A stretch of 64,000 nt of DNA from CADEED01 sp035525785 (GTDB lineage: Bacteria; Pseudomonadota; Gammaproteobacteria; Steroidobacterales; Steroidobacteraceae), in NCBI GenBank assembly GCA_035525785.1, contig DATLDQ010000093.1, positions 42,255-106,254 of the forward strand, given 5' to 3'. Positions 31,954-41,067 of the stretch are shown here, one piece after another. The translations under genes were made by a program, and so were the position numbers. The notes below the pieces were generated by a model. The model saw only the letters and a list, made by a program, of their open reading frames with translations, had not been told where the DNA came from and did no database searches. Position 1 is the stretch's first letter, and every line of letters begins with the position of its first letter.

Positions 31954-33257
31954 CGGGCGCGCTGATCAACCACCTGTGGCAGTCGACGTTGTTCTGCGCC
32001 GCGGTCTGGTTGATCTCGCTGGCGATGCGCGCCAACGGCGCTGCCCTGCGCCACTGGCTCTGGCTGGCGGCGTCACTCAAGTTCCTCGTACCCTTCTCGG
32101 CGCTGTACTACCTCGGCACCTTGTTAGTGCCGCTCCCCGCCGGGGCTCAACCCACCTTGTTCGCACAGGCCGTCGAAGTCACTGCGCCGGTGGTATCGCC
32201 ACCCATCCTCATCTCTAACGAAACGGGCTCCGCGACCCATTGGGGCACGGTGCTTGCGCTGGTCTGGATCGCGGGCGCGCTGGTGGTGGCGCTGCGCTGG
32301 TTCCATTCCTGGCGCGCAGCTGATTCCATAGTACGAGCGGCGCGGCCGGTGCCGGGCTCGCCACTGGATGCGCGTGTCACTGATGCCGCCATTGAGCCGG
32401 CGGTGGCACGGGTTTTCCATCCGGTGGTGTTGCTTCCGTCCGCGCTGCTCGGGAGGCTCACCGCCGAGCAACTAGCCGCGGTACTCGCCCACGAGCGCGA
32501 GCACATCGAACGCCACGACAATTTCACGGCGCACCTGCACCGGCTGGTGCAGGCACTTTTCTGGTTCCATCCGCTGGTCTGGTGGATAGGCCGGCAGATG
32601 CTCGAAGAGCGCGAGAACGCCTGCGACGAGGCGGTGCTCGAGCACGGCCACGACGCGGAGAAATATGCCGAGGGAATCCTGGCCGTGTGCCGACACTGCC
32701 ACGAGCTCTCGCACGCCGGCCACACGTCGTCGGCCATTTCGGGCGACCTCACGCGACGCATCCGTTCGATCATCCGCCACGTGCCGCCGGTATCGCCAGG
32801 GTTCTGCAAAGCCTTTGCGCTATCGGCGTGCACGATGGCACTGGGTCTCGGCCCCCTGTTCGCGGGCGCGCTCGACGATGCCGCGCGACGCCGCGCGCAG
32901 ATAGACGTCGACGCGCGACATCTCGACGACGCCGACATCGTGATCGGCCCGGCAGCCGCGCGCTCTGGCCGGGGCTACGATCTGACGGCCGACGACCGTC
33001 TCGTGATCATCCGCAACACCACGCTGCGCGAGCTGGTGGCGGTGTCATATGGCGTGAAAAAATCGAACGTGAACGGCGGTATCTGGCTCGACACTTCGCG
33101 CTACGACATCCGCGTCGAATTGCACGATCCGGTGGCTGATGCCGACGATTTCGACCCCACCGCGCTGCGCGGCGTGGTCAACAAACTACTGGCGTCGCGT
33201 TTCGATCTGCAGATCCAGATCCGTCAGCCGCAGCCCTCGGTGTACGGCGCTCCCTGA
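31950..33257 (+). CDS. BlaR1-like M56 metallopeptidase with DUF3738-like C-terminal domain
   Basis: A 435-residue membrane protein. It opens with NHLWQSTLF and four or so membrane spans; LKFLVPFSALYYLG is typical of proteobacterial M56. The protease is intact: HEREH in VLAHEREHIERHD and ENACDEAVL as the third-ligand helix. After the last span (near residue 300) comes a periplasmic DUF3738/TIGR03435-like domain (NTTLRELVAVSYGVKK, GGIWLDTSRYDIRVEL, LLASRFDLQI), about residues 325-430, in place of the beta-lactam sensor. That domain is best known from Acidobacteria. It is the only catalytically complete M56 of this cluster and probably the one that inactivates the upstream BlaI. Confidence 0.85.
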   Translation: MTGALINHLWQSTLFCAAVWLISLAMRANGAALRHWLWLAASLKFLVPFSALYYLGTLLVPLPAGAQPTLFAQAVEVTAPVVSPPILISNETGSATHWGTVLALVWIAGALVVALRWFHSWRAADSIVRAARPVPGSPLDARVTDAAIEPAVARVFHPVVLLPSALLGRLTAEQLAAVLAHEREHIERHDNFTAHLHRLVQALFWFHPLVWWIGRQMLEERENACDEAVLEHGHDAEKYAEGILAVCRHCHELSHAGHTSSAISGDLTRRIRSIIRHVPPVSPGFCKAFALSACTMALGLGPLFAGALDDAARRRAQIDVDARHLDDADIVIGPAAARSGRGYDLTADDRLVIIRNTTLRELVAVSYGVKKSNVNGGIWLDTSRYDIRVELHDPVADADDFDPTALRGVVNKLLASRFDLQIQIRQPQPSVYGAP

Positions 33258-33318
33258 GCGCCAGCTCACGCAACCGCGCCCTGCGTTGCATCCATGCGCC
33301 TGCTCACCGCCGCAATTA

Positions 33319-33330
33319 CTACATTTGTAG
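33319..33330. promoter_or_regulatory. Internal perfect BlaI-type operator
   Basis: CTACA-TT-TGTAG, a perfect 12-bp palindrome with the BlaI core, sits in the 107-bp gap before the M56-like/beta-lactamase fusion gene. A second half-site (TACA, 33338-33341) follows. It suggests a separate BlaI-controlled promoter for the second half of the cluster. Confidence 0.6.
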
Positions 33331-33364
33331 CTACTGTTACAGCGCGTGTTGTTGAACGCCCGAG

Positions 33365-35740
33365 ATGAGCGCGCTGACCGATCACCTGTGGCAGTCATTG
33401 CTGTTTTTCACGCTGGTCTGCGCGCTGGCGGCGATGACGCGCGCGCGGTCGACCAAGGTGCGCCTCTGGCTCTGGCGCATCGCCGCCGTGAAGTGGCTGG
33501 TGCCCTTTTCAGTACTCGGGGCCATCGGCGCATGGTTCGGGTTTCCCATCCGCTACGCGGGAGATCCGCCGCCCAGACTGGTGGTGAAGCTGGTCGACGA
33601 CGTGTCGCCGTGGTTTTCCGCGTCGGGCTGGTTCGATACGGCGGCCGCGCGCGTCGCCGCGACCGCCATGCTGGTCATCATCGCCCTGGCGGCGATGCGC
33701 TGGCTGCTGGGCAACATCCATGACGATGCCCTGCGCGCGCGCGTGGAAGACCTGCGGCTCGAGACGGACCCCGACGATCGCGAGCCCAGCCTGGGATTCT
33801 TCCGCGCCGCGCTCTTCACGGCCTGCGCGCTCATCGTGGGCGCGATGCCCCTGCTGTCTGGCGCCGTGCGCGCGAGCGTGCATGCGCACGACGTCCTCGA
33901 CGCCAACACGCAGAACATGACGGAGGCGCGTGTAACCATTCGGCCCGCAAAAAAAGGCTCGGGCTCGCGCTTCTTCGTGGACGTGAATGCCGATGGCGTG
34001 ACGATCCGCAACGTCTCCGTGCGCGAGCTCACCGCCCTGGCGTATGGCGTGAACCGGCTCTTCGTGCGCGGCGATCACTTCCGTGACGGGCCCGAAGAGG
34101 ACTGGCTGGTGGATACGCGCCACGACGTGCGCATCGACGCTCGAGTGCTGGAACCGGACCACTTCGATACCTACGCGCTACGCAACGTGATCACGCGCGA
34201 GCTCGCGACGACGTTCGGGCTCGAGATCTACCTCAACAACACCTGTCAGAAGCCTTGCGGGAAATGGGGTGACCGCGTGCTCCTGCAGGTCACTCCCGAC
34301 TCGTGGGCGCTCGTGGACGAAAAGCAGGCGGCGCCGCCGGCGCAACCCGTATCGGAGTTCGTACGCAAGAAACAACCGGCGCGCGCGCTGTTCCGCGAGT
34401 TTCTCGCGGCATTCAATTCCGCCGACCGCGAGGTCCTCACGAAATTCGTCACCGGGAATGTTTCCGCCGCCGCGCGGGCGCCGAATCTCGACGAGACCCT
34501 CGCGCTGCTCAAGCAGACCGGTGGCTTCGAAATTCTGGAACTCGAGGAGCGCGGGCCGACCGAGCTCAAGGGCTGGGTCCGTGCGCGCGACTCGGACGCG
34601 CTCATGGCGGTGTACTTCGCGGTGGAGAGCGAGCCCCCGTACTGGATCACGAGCTACCGCTTCGAGTGGGGCACGCCTCCGAAGCAATATTTTCCGGTGC
34701 GGTTGCCGGAGATCAACGCGATACGCGCCGTACGCGCCGAGGCGGCCAGTCGGGGAGCCGCCGGGAAATTCTCCGGCGCGCTTCTCGTGGCGCGTGACAA
34801 GCAGGTTCTCGTGCGCGGCGCCTACGGGCTCGCGAACCGGGAGACGCAGCAGGACAACCACGCCGACACGCGTTTTCGCATCGCCGCGGTGACCAAGATG
34901 TTCACCGCCGTGGCGGTGCTGAGGCTGGTACAGGAAGGCAAGGTCAGGCTCGGCGACCCGATCAGCAAATACGTTCCGGAGATCAACGGCAAGCCACTGG
35001 CGCGCGCCACCATCCACCAATTGCTGACGCACACCTCGGGCGCCGCCGACTTCCTCGGGTCGCGATACGACGTGCATCACCTGGATATGAAGTCGCTGCA
35101 GGACTACATCGAGTGGTTCGGAGTGGACGAACTGGTCGCAGCGCCGGGCAAGCGCTACTACTACAGCAACTTCGGCTATCTGTTGCTCGGCCGCCTCGTC
35201 GAGCAGGCGAGCCGGCGCAGCTACTACGACTACGTGCAGGACGTCGTGTTCGGGCCGGCGGGGATGGCCAACTCCGGCTTCGATCCCGAGGACGTCGACG
35301 CGGGGCGCGCGGAGATCTACGAGCGGCCGGCGGGCACGGGCATGTGGATCAATGCGAAGTACGTGCTCGACCGGCGCGCGACCTCGGCGGCTCACGCCTA
35401 TTCGACGGTCGACGACCTGCATCGTTTCGTCATGGCGCTGCGCGGCTACCGGCTGCTCGATGCGGCGCACACGCGCATGATGCTGGAGCCGCAGCAGCGG
35501 ATCTGGCCGGGCAACGACTACGGCTATGGCGCCATGATCCTGAGCTACGAGTGGACCGGCAGGTGGATAGGCCATGCGGGCGGCTATACCGGCATGGACG
35601 CACAGCTTTGGTTTTCACCGGATACGGGCTACACGGTCATCGCATTGTCGAACATGGACCCGCCGGCGGCCCAGCAGATGTCCGACTACGTCACTGCGCG
35701 TCTCCCCCTGACTCCCGAGCGTCCGAACCTTTTGAAATGA
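33365..35740 (+). CDS. M56-like membrane module fused to DUF3738-like and beta-lactamase-fold domains, catalytically degenerate
   Basis: A 791-residue fusion. Residues 1-175 copy the M56 membrane module (DHLWQSLLFFTLV, AVKWLVPFSVLG) but skip the protease; no HExxH is present. Residues ~190-300 are a DUF3738-like domain (NVSVRELTALAYGVNR, LVDTRHDVRIDARV) ending in CQKPC. Residues ~335-440 are the spacer seen in secreted serine hydrolases. Residues ~460-785 are a class C beta-lactamase/PBP4-like domain. It keeps YSN (YYYSNFGYLLLG) and HAG (GHAGGYTG), but the SxxK motif reads AVTK (FRIAAVTKMF), so the nucleophile is Ala. A ligand-binding or signalling role is more likely than hydrolysis. The starting ATG lies 34 bp after the internal operator. 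Confidence 0.8.
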   Translation: MSALTDHLWQSLLFFTLVCALAAMTRARSTKVRLWLWRIAAVKWLVPFSVLGAIGAWFGFPIRYAGDPPPRLVVKLVDDVSPWFSASGWFDTAAARVAATAMLVIIALAAMRWLLGNIHDDALRARVEDLRLETDPDDREPSLGFFRAALFTACALIVGAMPLLSGAVRASVHAHDVLDANTQNMTEARVTIRPAKKGSGSRFFVDVNADGVTIRNVSVRELTALAYGVNRLFVRGDHFRDGPEEDWLVDTRHDVRIDARVLEPDHFDTYALRNVITRELATTFGLEIYLNNTCQKPCGKWGDRVLLQVTPDSWALVDEKQAAPPAQPVSEFVRKKQPARALFREFLAAFNSADREVLTKFVTGNVSAAARAPNLDETLALLKQTGGFEILELEERGPTELKGWVRARDSDALMAVYFAVESEPPYWITSYRFEWGTPPKQYFPVRLPEINAIRAVRAEAASRGAAGKFSGALLVARDKQVLVRGAYGLANRETQQDNHADTRFRIAAVTKMFTAVAVLRLVQEGKVRLGDPISKYVPEINGKPLARATIHQLLTHTSGAADFLGSRYDVHHLDMKSLQDYIEWFGVDELVAAPGKRYYYSNFGYLLLGRLVEQASRRSYYDYVQDVVFGPAGMANSGFDPEDVDAGRAEIYERPAGTGMWINAKYVLDRRATSAAHAYSTVDDLHRFVMALRGYRLLDAAHTRMMLEPQQRIWPGNDYGYGAMILSYEWTGRWIGHAGGYTGMDAQLWFSPDTGYTVIALSNMDPPAAQQMSDYVTARLPLTPERPNLLK

Positions 35741-35767
35741 ATGACACGCGCGAGGGACTAGGCGGGG

Positions 35768-36712
35768 ATGGAGCAGTTCGTGGACCACCTCTGGCAATCG
35801 GCGTGCACCGTCGCACTGGTCTGGGTGCTGGCGGCGTTGCTGCGTGACCATCCGGCGACGCTTCGCCTGTGGCTGTGGCGCGCCGCCGCACTGAAATTCC
35901 TGGTGCCGTTTTCGCTGCTGTTCGCGCTCGGCGCGCACATCGGCTTTCCGGTCCGGCATAGCGCAATCGCTCCGCCGTCGGCAGCGGTGCATGCGGTGGA
36001 CGCGGTGATGCCGGTGGCCGCACCCGCGCAGACCTACGCGATTTCAGGTCTGCTCCTCGGAGCCGGAATCGCTTTCATGTCGTTGCTGGCCGCGGCCGCG
36101 TTGTGGCTCGTCGCCCGGAAGTTGCGGCAAACACGCGCCCAGCATGCCGAAGAGGCGGCACGCATCGAAGCGGATTGGAACTCCGCGCCCCCGCCTCCCG
36201 GATTCCTGAAGACGGTCGCGCTCGCTGGCAGCGTGCTCGTGCTGTTCGCGGGCCCGACCATCGGCGGCGCGCTGCGCGATCGCCAATGGCGGCAACAGGC
36301 GCTCGCTATCGATACGCAATCATTGCGGGCAGCCCGTATCACGCTCACCGAGAGAAGCTGGCGCTTCGGCGATCGAACCGAGGTTTCGGCCACTGCGCAT
36401 GGCGTAGCGATCCGGAAGATCAACCTGCAGGACCTGGTCGCCCTGGTGTATGGCATCGGCGAGTTCGAAGTTTTCGGCGGCGCGCTACCCTGGCTGGAAT
36501 CGCCCCACTACGATGTGCTGGTAGAAGGGCATGTCGGTGAGCCCGCCGCGTTCGATCCTTACTCGTTGCGCGAGCCGGTGACCAACTACCTGAGCCAGGA
36601 ATTCGGGGTCGCGATCCGCGTGAACGGCAGTTGCCAGGAACCTTGCCTCAACCAGCAATCGTTCACGGTCGAACGGCTGCCCTGGAAGATTCTGGATAAC
36701 TCCGCGCGGTAA
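35768..36712 (+). CDS. Protease-less M56-like membrane protein with DUF3738-like domain
   Basis: A 314-residue third paralogue. It starts DHLWQSACTVALVWVLAALL and carries LKFLVPFSLLFALG like its neighbours, then a second membrane pair (residues ~90-180), with no HExxH. The periplasmic part (~195-310) is DUF3738-like: KINLQDLVALVYGIGEFE, LESPHYDVLVEGHV, then CQEPC, which pairs with CQKPC of the previous protein. It follows that gene by 27 bp and is surely co-transcribed. It may form a hetero-oligomer with the other two through the shared membrane module. Confidence 0.75.
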   Translation: MEQFVDHLWQSACTVALVWVLAALLRDHPATLRLWLWRAAALKFLVPFSLLFALGAHIGFPVRHSAIAPPSAAVHAVDAVMPVAAPAQTYAISGLLLGAGIAFMSLLAAAALWLVARKLRQTRAQHAEEAARIEADWNSAPPPPGFLKTVALAGSVLVLFAGPTIGGALRDRQWRQQALAIDTQSLRAARITLTERSWRFGDRTEVSATAHGVAIRKINLQDLVALVYGIGEFEVFGGALPWLESPHYDVLVEGHVGEPAAFDPYSLREPVTNYLSQEFGVAIRVNGSCQEPCLNQQSFTVERLPWKILDNSAR

Positions 36713-36826
36713 ATCGGACGCGCGTGACAAGTCTCACTTGAAGAGACACCGTCGCCTGGCCATCTTACGGCCGGGGGCCGTCGAATCGGGCGCCCGCCTT
36801 TCGTACAGGTAGAAAGCAGGTACCCC

Positions 36827-37897
36827 ATGAGCTCCATAGCAACCGACATCACCACCGCGGTGGTCGCGCCCATCGAAGACCGGCGCCGCCTGGCGAACCG
36901 TATCTACTACGGCGCGCTGGCCGTCACCGTGGCGCTCACGTTCTTCGTCGGGCTCTCGTATTTCACGGGCATCGGCCGATGGTTCACCGGACCGATCACA
37001 TTCGACCAGCGAACGCTCGCCAACGTGCTGCTCGGCGCCCTGGTCCTGAACGTGGGCCTGGGCTTCATCTGGTGGGGATTGAAGACGCTTTTGCTGCGCT
37101 ACGTCGTCGGCTTCGACCGCGACGAAAGGCGCGCGGTGTTCTCCTCGCGCATGGATCAGCCCTTCGACGTCGCCGCGCTCACGGCGCGCCACTCCGAGCG
37201 TCGCATCCGCATCGTCGACATGATCGGCCGGCGCGGACGGTTCATGGTGCTGGGCCTCGCGGGTTTCTTCTACCTCTATTCGCGCGTGGGCAGCGAGCGG
37301 CCGGAGAACTTCGCGACTGCTTTCCTCAGCGACAACCTCCTCGACGCGGTGCTCACGGGATGGATGTTCGTGCTGCTATATCGCGGCAATCACTTCCTGG
37401 CTCGCGCCGTGTACGGGCCGCAGTCGCGTGTCATGGACGGCGTACTGGCGCGCGCGAACTGTTTGCTGATCATGACGCTCTGGGGCTTGTTCAAGTTCGT
37501 GCTGCTGCCCATCGGCGCGCAACTGACCGCGCTCTACTCGCCGGCGCAGTTCGCTGCCGTGTTCGCGCTGATCTGGGGTTCGTACATGGTGTGCGACACG
37601 CTGGCCGAGGTGGGCGGCTCGATCTACGGCACCATGAAGATCCGCGTGCGCGGCGTCGGCGACGTGAACCGCAAGTCGATCGCGGGTACGGTCACCGGGT
37701 TCGTCGGTTCACTCGCGTTCTGTATGGCCATCGTCGGGGCGAACGGGCTGCCGCCCTCGTTCTACGCACTGGCGCTGGCGGTTTCGATCAGCAACACGCT
37801 TCTCGAGCTGTATTCACCGCGCGGCACCGATGACTTCTGGATGGCCACCGGCAACGCGTTGATATGCTGGGCGTTCGGCGCCTGGATGCTCTCCTGA
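36827..37897 (+). CDS. Polytopic membrane protein, distantly like dolichol/phytol kinases
   Basis: A 356-residue protein with about eight membrane segments. The C-terminal third (CDTLAEVGGSIYGTMKIRVR, KSIAGTVTGFVGSLAF, ALAVSISNTLLELYSPRGTD) resembles the CTP-binding region of SEC59/phytol kinase-type lipid kinases, in which a Lys-Ser-x-x-Gly block follows an Ala-Glu-x-x-Gly block. The N-terminal half has no match I recognise. Lipid phosphorylation is a guess from these motifs. It stands alone after the M56 cluster, with a weak AGGT before ATG 36827. The convergent nrdB ends 30 bp away. Confidence 0.5.
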   Translation: MSSIATDITTAVVAPIEDRRRLANRIYYGALAVTVALTFFVGLSYFTGIGRWFTGPITFDQRTLANVLLGALVLNVGLGFIWWGLKTLLLRYVVGFDRDERRAVFSSRMDQPFDVAALTARHSERRIRIVDMIGRRGRFMVLGLAGFFYLYSRVGSERPENFATAFLSDNLLDAVLTGWMFVLLYRGNHFLARAVYGPQSRVMDGVLARANCLLIMTLWGLFKFVLLPIGAQLTALYSPAQFAAVFALIWGSYMVCDTLAEVGGSIYGTMKIRVRGVGDVNRKSIAGTVTGFVGSLAFCMAIVGANGLPPSFYALALAVSISNTLLELYSPRGTDDFWMATGNALICWAFGAWMLS

Positions 37898-37927
37898 TGC
37901 AGTAGTTTGGTGACGTGGCGCGCGCCA

Positions 37928-38989
37928 TCAGTTGGAGTCGCGACCCCCGATCAGGTCGAGCTGCCCGCGCCGCGCGACGCGCCGGTCGAACAACCCCCAC
38001 GCGCCCTCGTCGCCATGCCACGCACCGCCGGTCGCGGCCTTGGCGTACTCCGTGGCGCGGGTCTCGAAGAAGTTCGCATGCTCGACGCCATTGAGGATCT
38101 CCGTTAGCCAGGGCAACGGGTGTTCCTGGATCCCGAAGAGTTGCGGCAGGTTGAGCTGCTTGAGCCGCCAGTCCGCGATGTAGCGGATGTAGCTCTTCAC
38201 CTCGGCGGCTGACAGGCCCTGCACGGGACCCATTTCGAAGGCAAGGTCCACGAATCGGTCTTCGAGCGTCACCACCGTGCGCGCGCACTCGACGATGTCG
38301 TCCTTGACGGACGACGACAACGCGCCGGTCTCCTGCGCGAAGGCGTGGAACAGCCGGATGATGCCCTCGCAGTGCAGAGTCTCGTCGCGCACCGACCAGC
38401 TCACCACCTGCCCCATGCCGCGCATCTTGTTGTGCCGCGGGAAGTTCAACAGGATGGCGAAGCTCGCGAACAGCTGCACGCCCTCCGTGAACCCGCCGAA
38501 CATGGCGAGCGTGCGCAGCACGTCCGCGTCCGTCTCGACGCCGAAGCCCTGTAGATAGTCATGCTTGTCGCGCATGGCCCCGTAGTCCATGAACGCCGTG
38601 AACTCGCTGTCCGGCATGCCGAGCGTCTCGAGCAGCAACGCGTACGCCGCGATGTGCACGGTCTCCATGTTGGCGAACGCCGCGAGCATCATCTTGATCT
38701 CGGTGGGGCGGAACACGCGCGCGTACCGCTCCATGTAGTTGTCCTGCACCTCCACGTCGGACTGCGTGAAGAAGCGGAAGATCTGCGTGAGCAGGTTGCG
38801 CTCGGCGTCGGTGATACGGTTGTTCCAGTCCTTGCAGTCCTCGCCCAGCGGGATCTCCTCTGGCATCCAGTGGATCTGCTGCTGGCGGCGCCAGTACTCG
38901 ATGGCCCACGGATAGCGGAATGGCTTGTACGACCTCGAGGGCGTGAGCAAGCCGGGGCGCGCGATCAAATCGATCTGTTGTGCGGACAT
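37928..38989 (-). CDS. nrdB: Ribonucleotide reductase class Ia, beta subunit
   Basis: A 353-residue radical-generating subunit. The di-iron ligands and radical tyrosine are visible: Glu in DVEVQDNYM, E-x-x-H and Tyr in NMETVHIAAY (spacing as E115, H118, Y122 in E. coli) and RDETLHCEGI for the second helix pair. It supplies the radical for NrdA in dNTP synthesis and needs oxygen. It begins nine bases after nrdA, with AAGGA as ribosome site, and shares the cobalamin riboswitch. Confidence 0.95.
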   Translation of the reverse strand: MSAQQIDLIARPGLLTPSRSYKPFRYPWAIEYWRRQQQIHWMPEEIPLGEDCKDWNNRITDAERNLLTQIFRFFTQSDVEVQDNYMERYARVFRPTEIKMMLAAFANMETVHIAAYALLLETLGMPDSEFTAFMDYGAMRDKHDYLQGFGVETDADVLRTLAMFGGFTEGVQLFASFAILLNFPRHNKMRGMGQVVSWSVRDETLHCEGIIRLFHAFAQETGALSSSVKDDIVECARTVVTLEDRFVDLAFEMGPVQGLSAAEVKSYIRYIADWRLKQLNLPQLFGIQEHPLPWLTEILNGVEHANFFETRATEYAKAATGGAWHGDEGAWGLFDRRVARRGQLDLIGGRDSN

Positions 38990-38998
38990 CTTCGTTCC

Positions 38999-40963
38999 TT
39001 ACTGACAGGACAGGCATTCGTCGTACTTGGACTCGTCTTCGGCATCGAGCCGCTTGTCGAGCGGCTTCACCGGGAGTTTGCGCGTGTTGTCCGCCTCGAC
39101 ACCGGCAAAGCCGGCGCGCTGCACGCTCTTCGACCGGCAGTAGTACAGCGACTTCACGCCGCGCTCCCACGCGGTCCAGTGCAACATCAGCAAGTCCCAC
39201 TTGTGGATGTCGCTACGCAGGTAGAGGTTGAGCGATTGGCCCTGGCAGATCAGCGGCGCGCGGTCGGCTGCGAGCTCGATCACCCAGCGCTGGTCGATCT
39301 CGAACGCGGTGCGGAACACCGACTTCTCGTCCTCGTTCAGCGCCTCCAAGTGCTGCACCGAACCCTCGTGCGCCAGGATGGACTGCCAGATGTCCTCGGT
39401 GTTCATGCCTTTGGCGTCCAGTAGTTTGGTCAACGCCGGGTTGCGGACGCTGAACGAGCCCGAAAGCGTCTTGTGCGTGTAGATGTTCGCCGGTATCGGC
39501 TCGATGCAGGCGCTGGTGCCACCGCAGATCACCGAGATGCTGGCCGTCGGCGCGATGGCGAGCTTGTGCGAGAAGCGTTCCATCGCCCCGCGCTCGGCCG
39601 CGTCCGGACAGGCGCCACGCTCTTCCGCGAGTGCGCGCGACGCCTCGTCGGCTGCCCGGCGCAGATGCTTGAACATGCGCAGGTTCGCGGCGCGCGCCAA
39701 CGCGCTCTCGAACGGAATGGAGTTGTTCTGCAGCCAGGAATGGAAGCCCATGGCACCGAGACCCACCGATCGTTCGCGCATCGCCGAGTAGCGCGCCGCG
39801 TCCATGGATGCCGGCGCGTGGTCGATGAAATCCTGGAGCACGTTGTCGAGCATGCGCAGCACGTCCTCGATGAAGCGCGGCGCCGCCTGCCACTGCTCCC
39901 AGGTCTCGAAGTTCACCGAGCTCAGGCAGCACACGGCTGTGCGCGCGCGGCCCAGGTGATCGACTCCCGTGGGCAGCAGGATCTCGCTGCACAGGTTCGA
40001 CTGCCGCACCTCGAGGCCGAGCTCCTTCTGGTGCGGCGCGAGCTGCCTGTTGGCCGTGTCGCTGAAGAGAAGATAGGGCTCGCCGGTCTGCAGGCGCGTC
40101 TCGAGCAGCTTCTGCCAGAGCTTGCGCGCGCTGACGTGGCGCAGCGTCTTGCCATCCTTCGGGCTCTTGAGCGCGAACGACTGGTCGTCGCGTACCGCCA
40201 GCATGAACTCATCGGTGATGCACACGCCGTGGTGCAGGTTGAGGCTCTTGCGATTGAAGTCGCCCGAGGGCTTGCGGATCTCGATGAACTCCTCGATCTC
40301 GGGGTGATGCACGTCCAGGTAGACGGCGGCCGAGCCGCGACGCAACGAGCCTTGCGAGATCGCGAGCGTGAGCGAATCCATCACGCGCACGAACGGGATG
40401 ATCCCCGAGGTCTGGCCGCAGCCTTTCACGGTCTCACCGATCGAGCGGACGCCACCCCAGTACGTGCCGATGCCGCCGCCGTTCGACGCCAGCCACACGT
40501 TTTCGGTCCAGGTGCCGACGATGCCATCGAGATGGTCCTCGACCGCATTCAGGAAGCAGGAAATCGGCAGGCCACGCTCGGTACCGCCGTTCGAGAGTAT
40601 GGGCGTGGCCGGCAGGAACCACAGCCGCGACATGTAGTCGTAGAGGCGCTGCGCGTGCGCGCCGTCGTCCGCGTACGCCCGTGCGACACGAGCGAACAGG
40701 TGCTGCGGCGTTTCGCCGGGCAGCAGGTAGCGATCGACGAGCGTCGCCCGCCCGAAGTTGGTGAGCAATGCGTCGCGAGCCGGCTCGAGGGTCACCTCGA
40801 TGGACGCGCGCGCGGCCTTGGGTGAATCGGTTCCCGGCGTCGCCGCGCCGGCTGCGACCTTTTTCCTTCCGGGTTTCGCCGGCGCGCGCGCCAGCTTGCC
40901 ACTGTCGTCCTTGTTTTCGTTCGCGGTGTGCGCGCGCGGACCAGAAACCGTGTGACTCGCCAT
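38999..40963 (-). CDS. nrdA: Ribonucleotide reductase class Ia, alpha subunit
   Basis: A 654-residue catalytic subunit. LPISCFLNAV holds the N-terminal active-site Cys, NLCSEI the radical Cys region, and the C-terminal CLSC is the thioredoxin/glutaredoxin-reduced pair. PTASISVICGGTSACIEPI is the family block. There is no ATP-cone domain at the N-terminus; instead residues 1-55 are a Lys/Ala/Pro-rich, likely disordered extension. GGAG lies upstream of ATG 40963. Expression should fall when adenosylcobalamin is plentiful because of the upstream riboswitch. Confidence 0.95.
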   Translation of the reverse strand: MASHTVSGPRAHTANENKDDSGKLARAPAKPGRKKVAAGAATPGTDSPKAARASIEVTLEPARDALLTNFGRATLVDRYLLPGETPQHLFARVARAYADDGAHAQRLYDYMSRLWFLPATPILSNGGTERGLPISCFLNAVEDHLDGIVGTWTENVWLASNGGGIGTYWGGVRSIGETVKGCGQTSGIIPFVRVMDSLTLAISQGSLRRGSAAVYLDVHHPEIEEFIEIRKPSGDFNRKSLNLHHGVCITDEFMLAVRDDQSFALKSPKDGKTLRHVSARKLWQKLLETRLQTGEPYLLFSDTANRQLAPHQKELGLEVRQSNLCSEILLPTGVDHLGRARTAVCCLSSVNFETWEQWQAAPRFIEDVLRMLDNVLQDFIDHAPASMDAARYSAMRERSVGLGAMGFHSWLQNNSIPFESALARAANLRMFKHLRRAADEASRALAEERGACPDAAERGAMERFSHKLAIAPTASISVICGGTSACIEPIPANIYTHKTLSGSFSVRNPALTKLLDAKGMNTEDIWQSILAHEGSVQHLEALNEDEKSVFRTAFEIDQRWVIELAADRAPLICQGQSLNLYLRSDIHKWDLLMLHWTAWERGVKSLYYCRSKSVQRAGFAGVEADNTRKLPVKPLDKRLDAEDESKYDECLSCQ

Positions 40964-41067
40964 TCCGTTGCTCCGTTGCCGGCGGGGAATGCGAGAGACG
41001 TGAAACCTGCGTCGAACAGGACATCACGCAACCACCGGCACACCCCGTCCGATCAGATGTATTGAAA

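Noticed and set aside
36731..36747. GTCTC-N7-GAGAC as a terminator of the M56 cluster
   Set aside because: A five-base stem with no T-run is too weak to support.
40964..41067. NrdR boxes between the riboswitch and nrdA
   Set aside because: Only a loose resemblance (ACACTTTCAATACA) and no second box at helical spacing.
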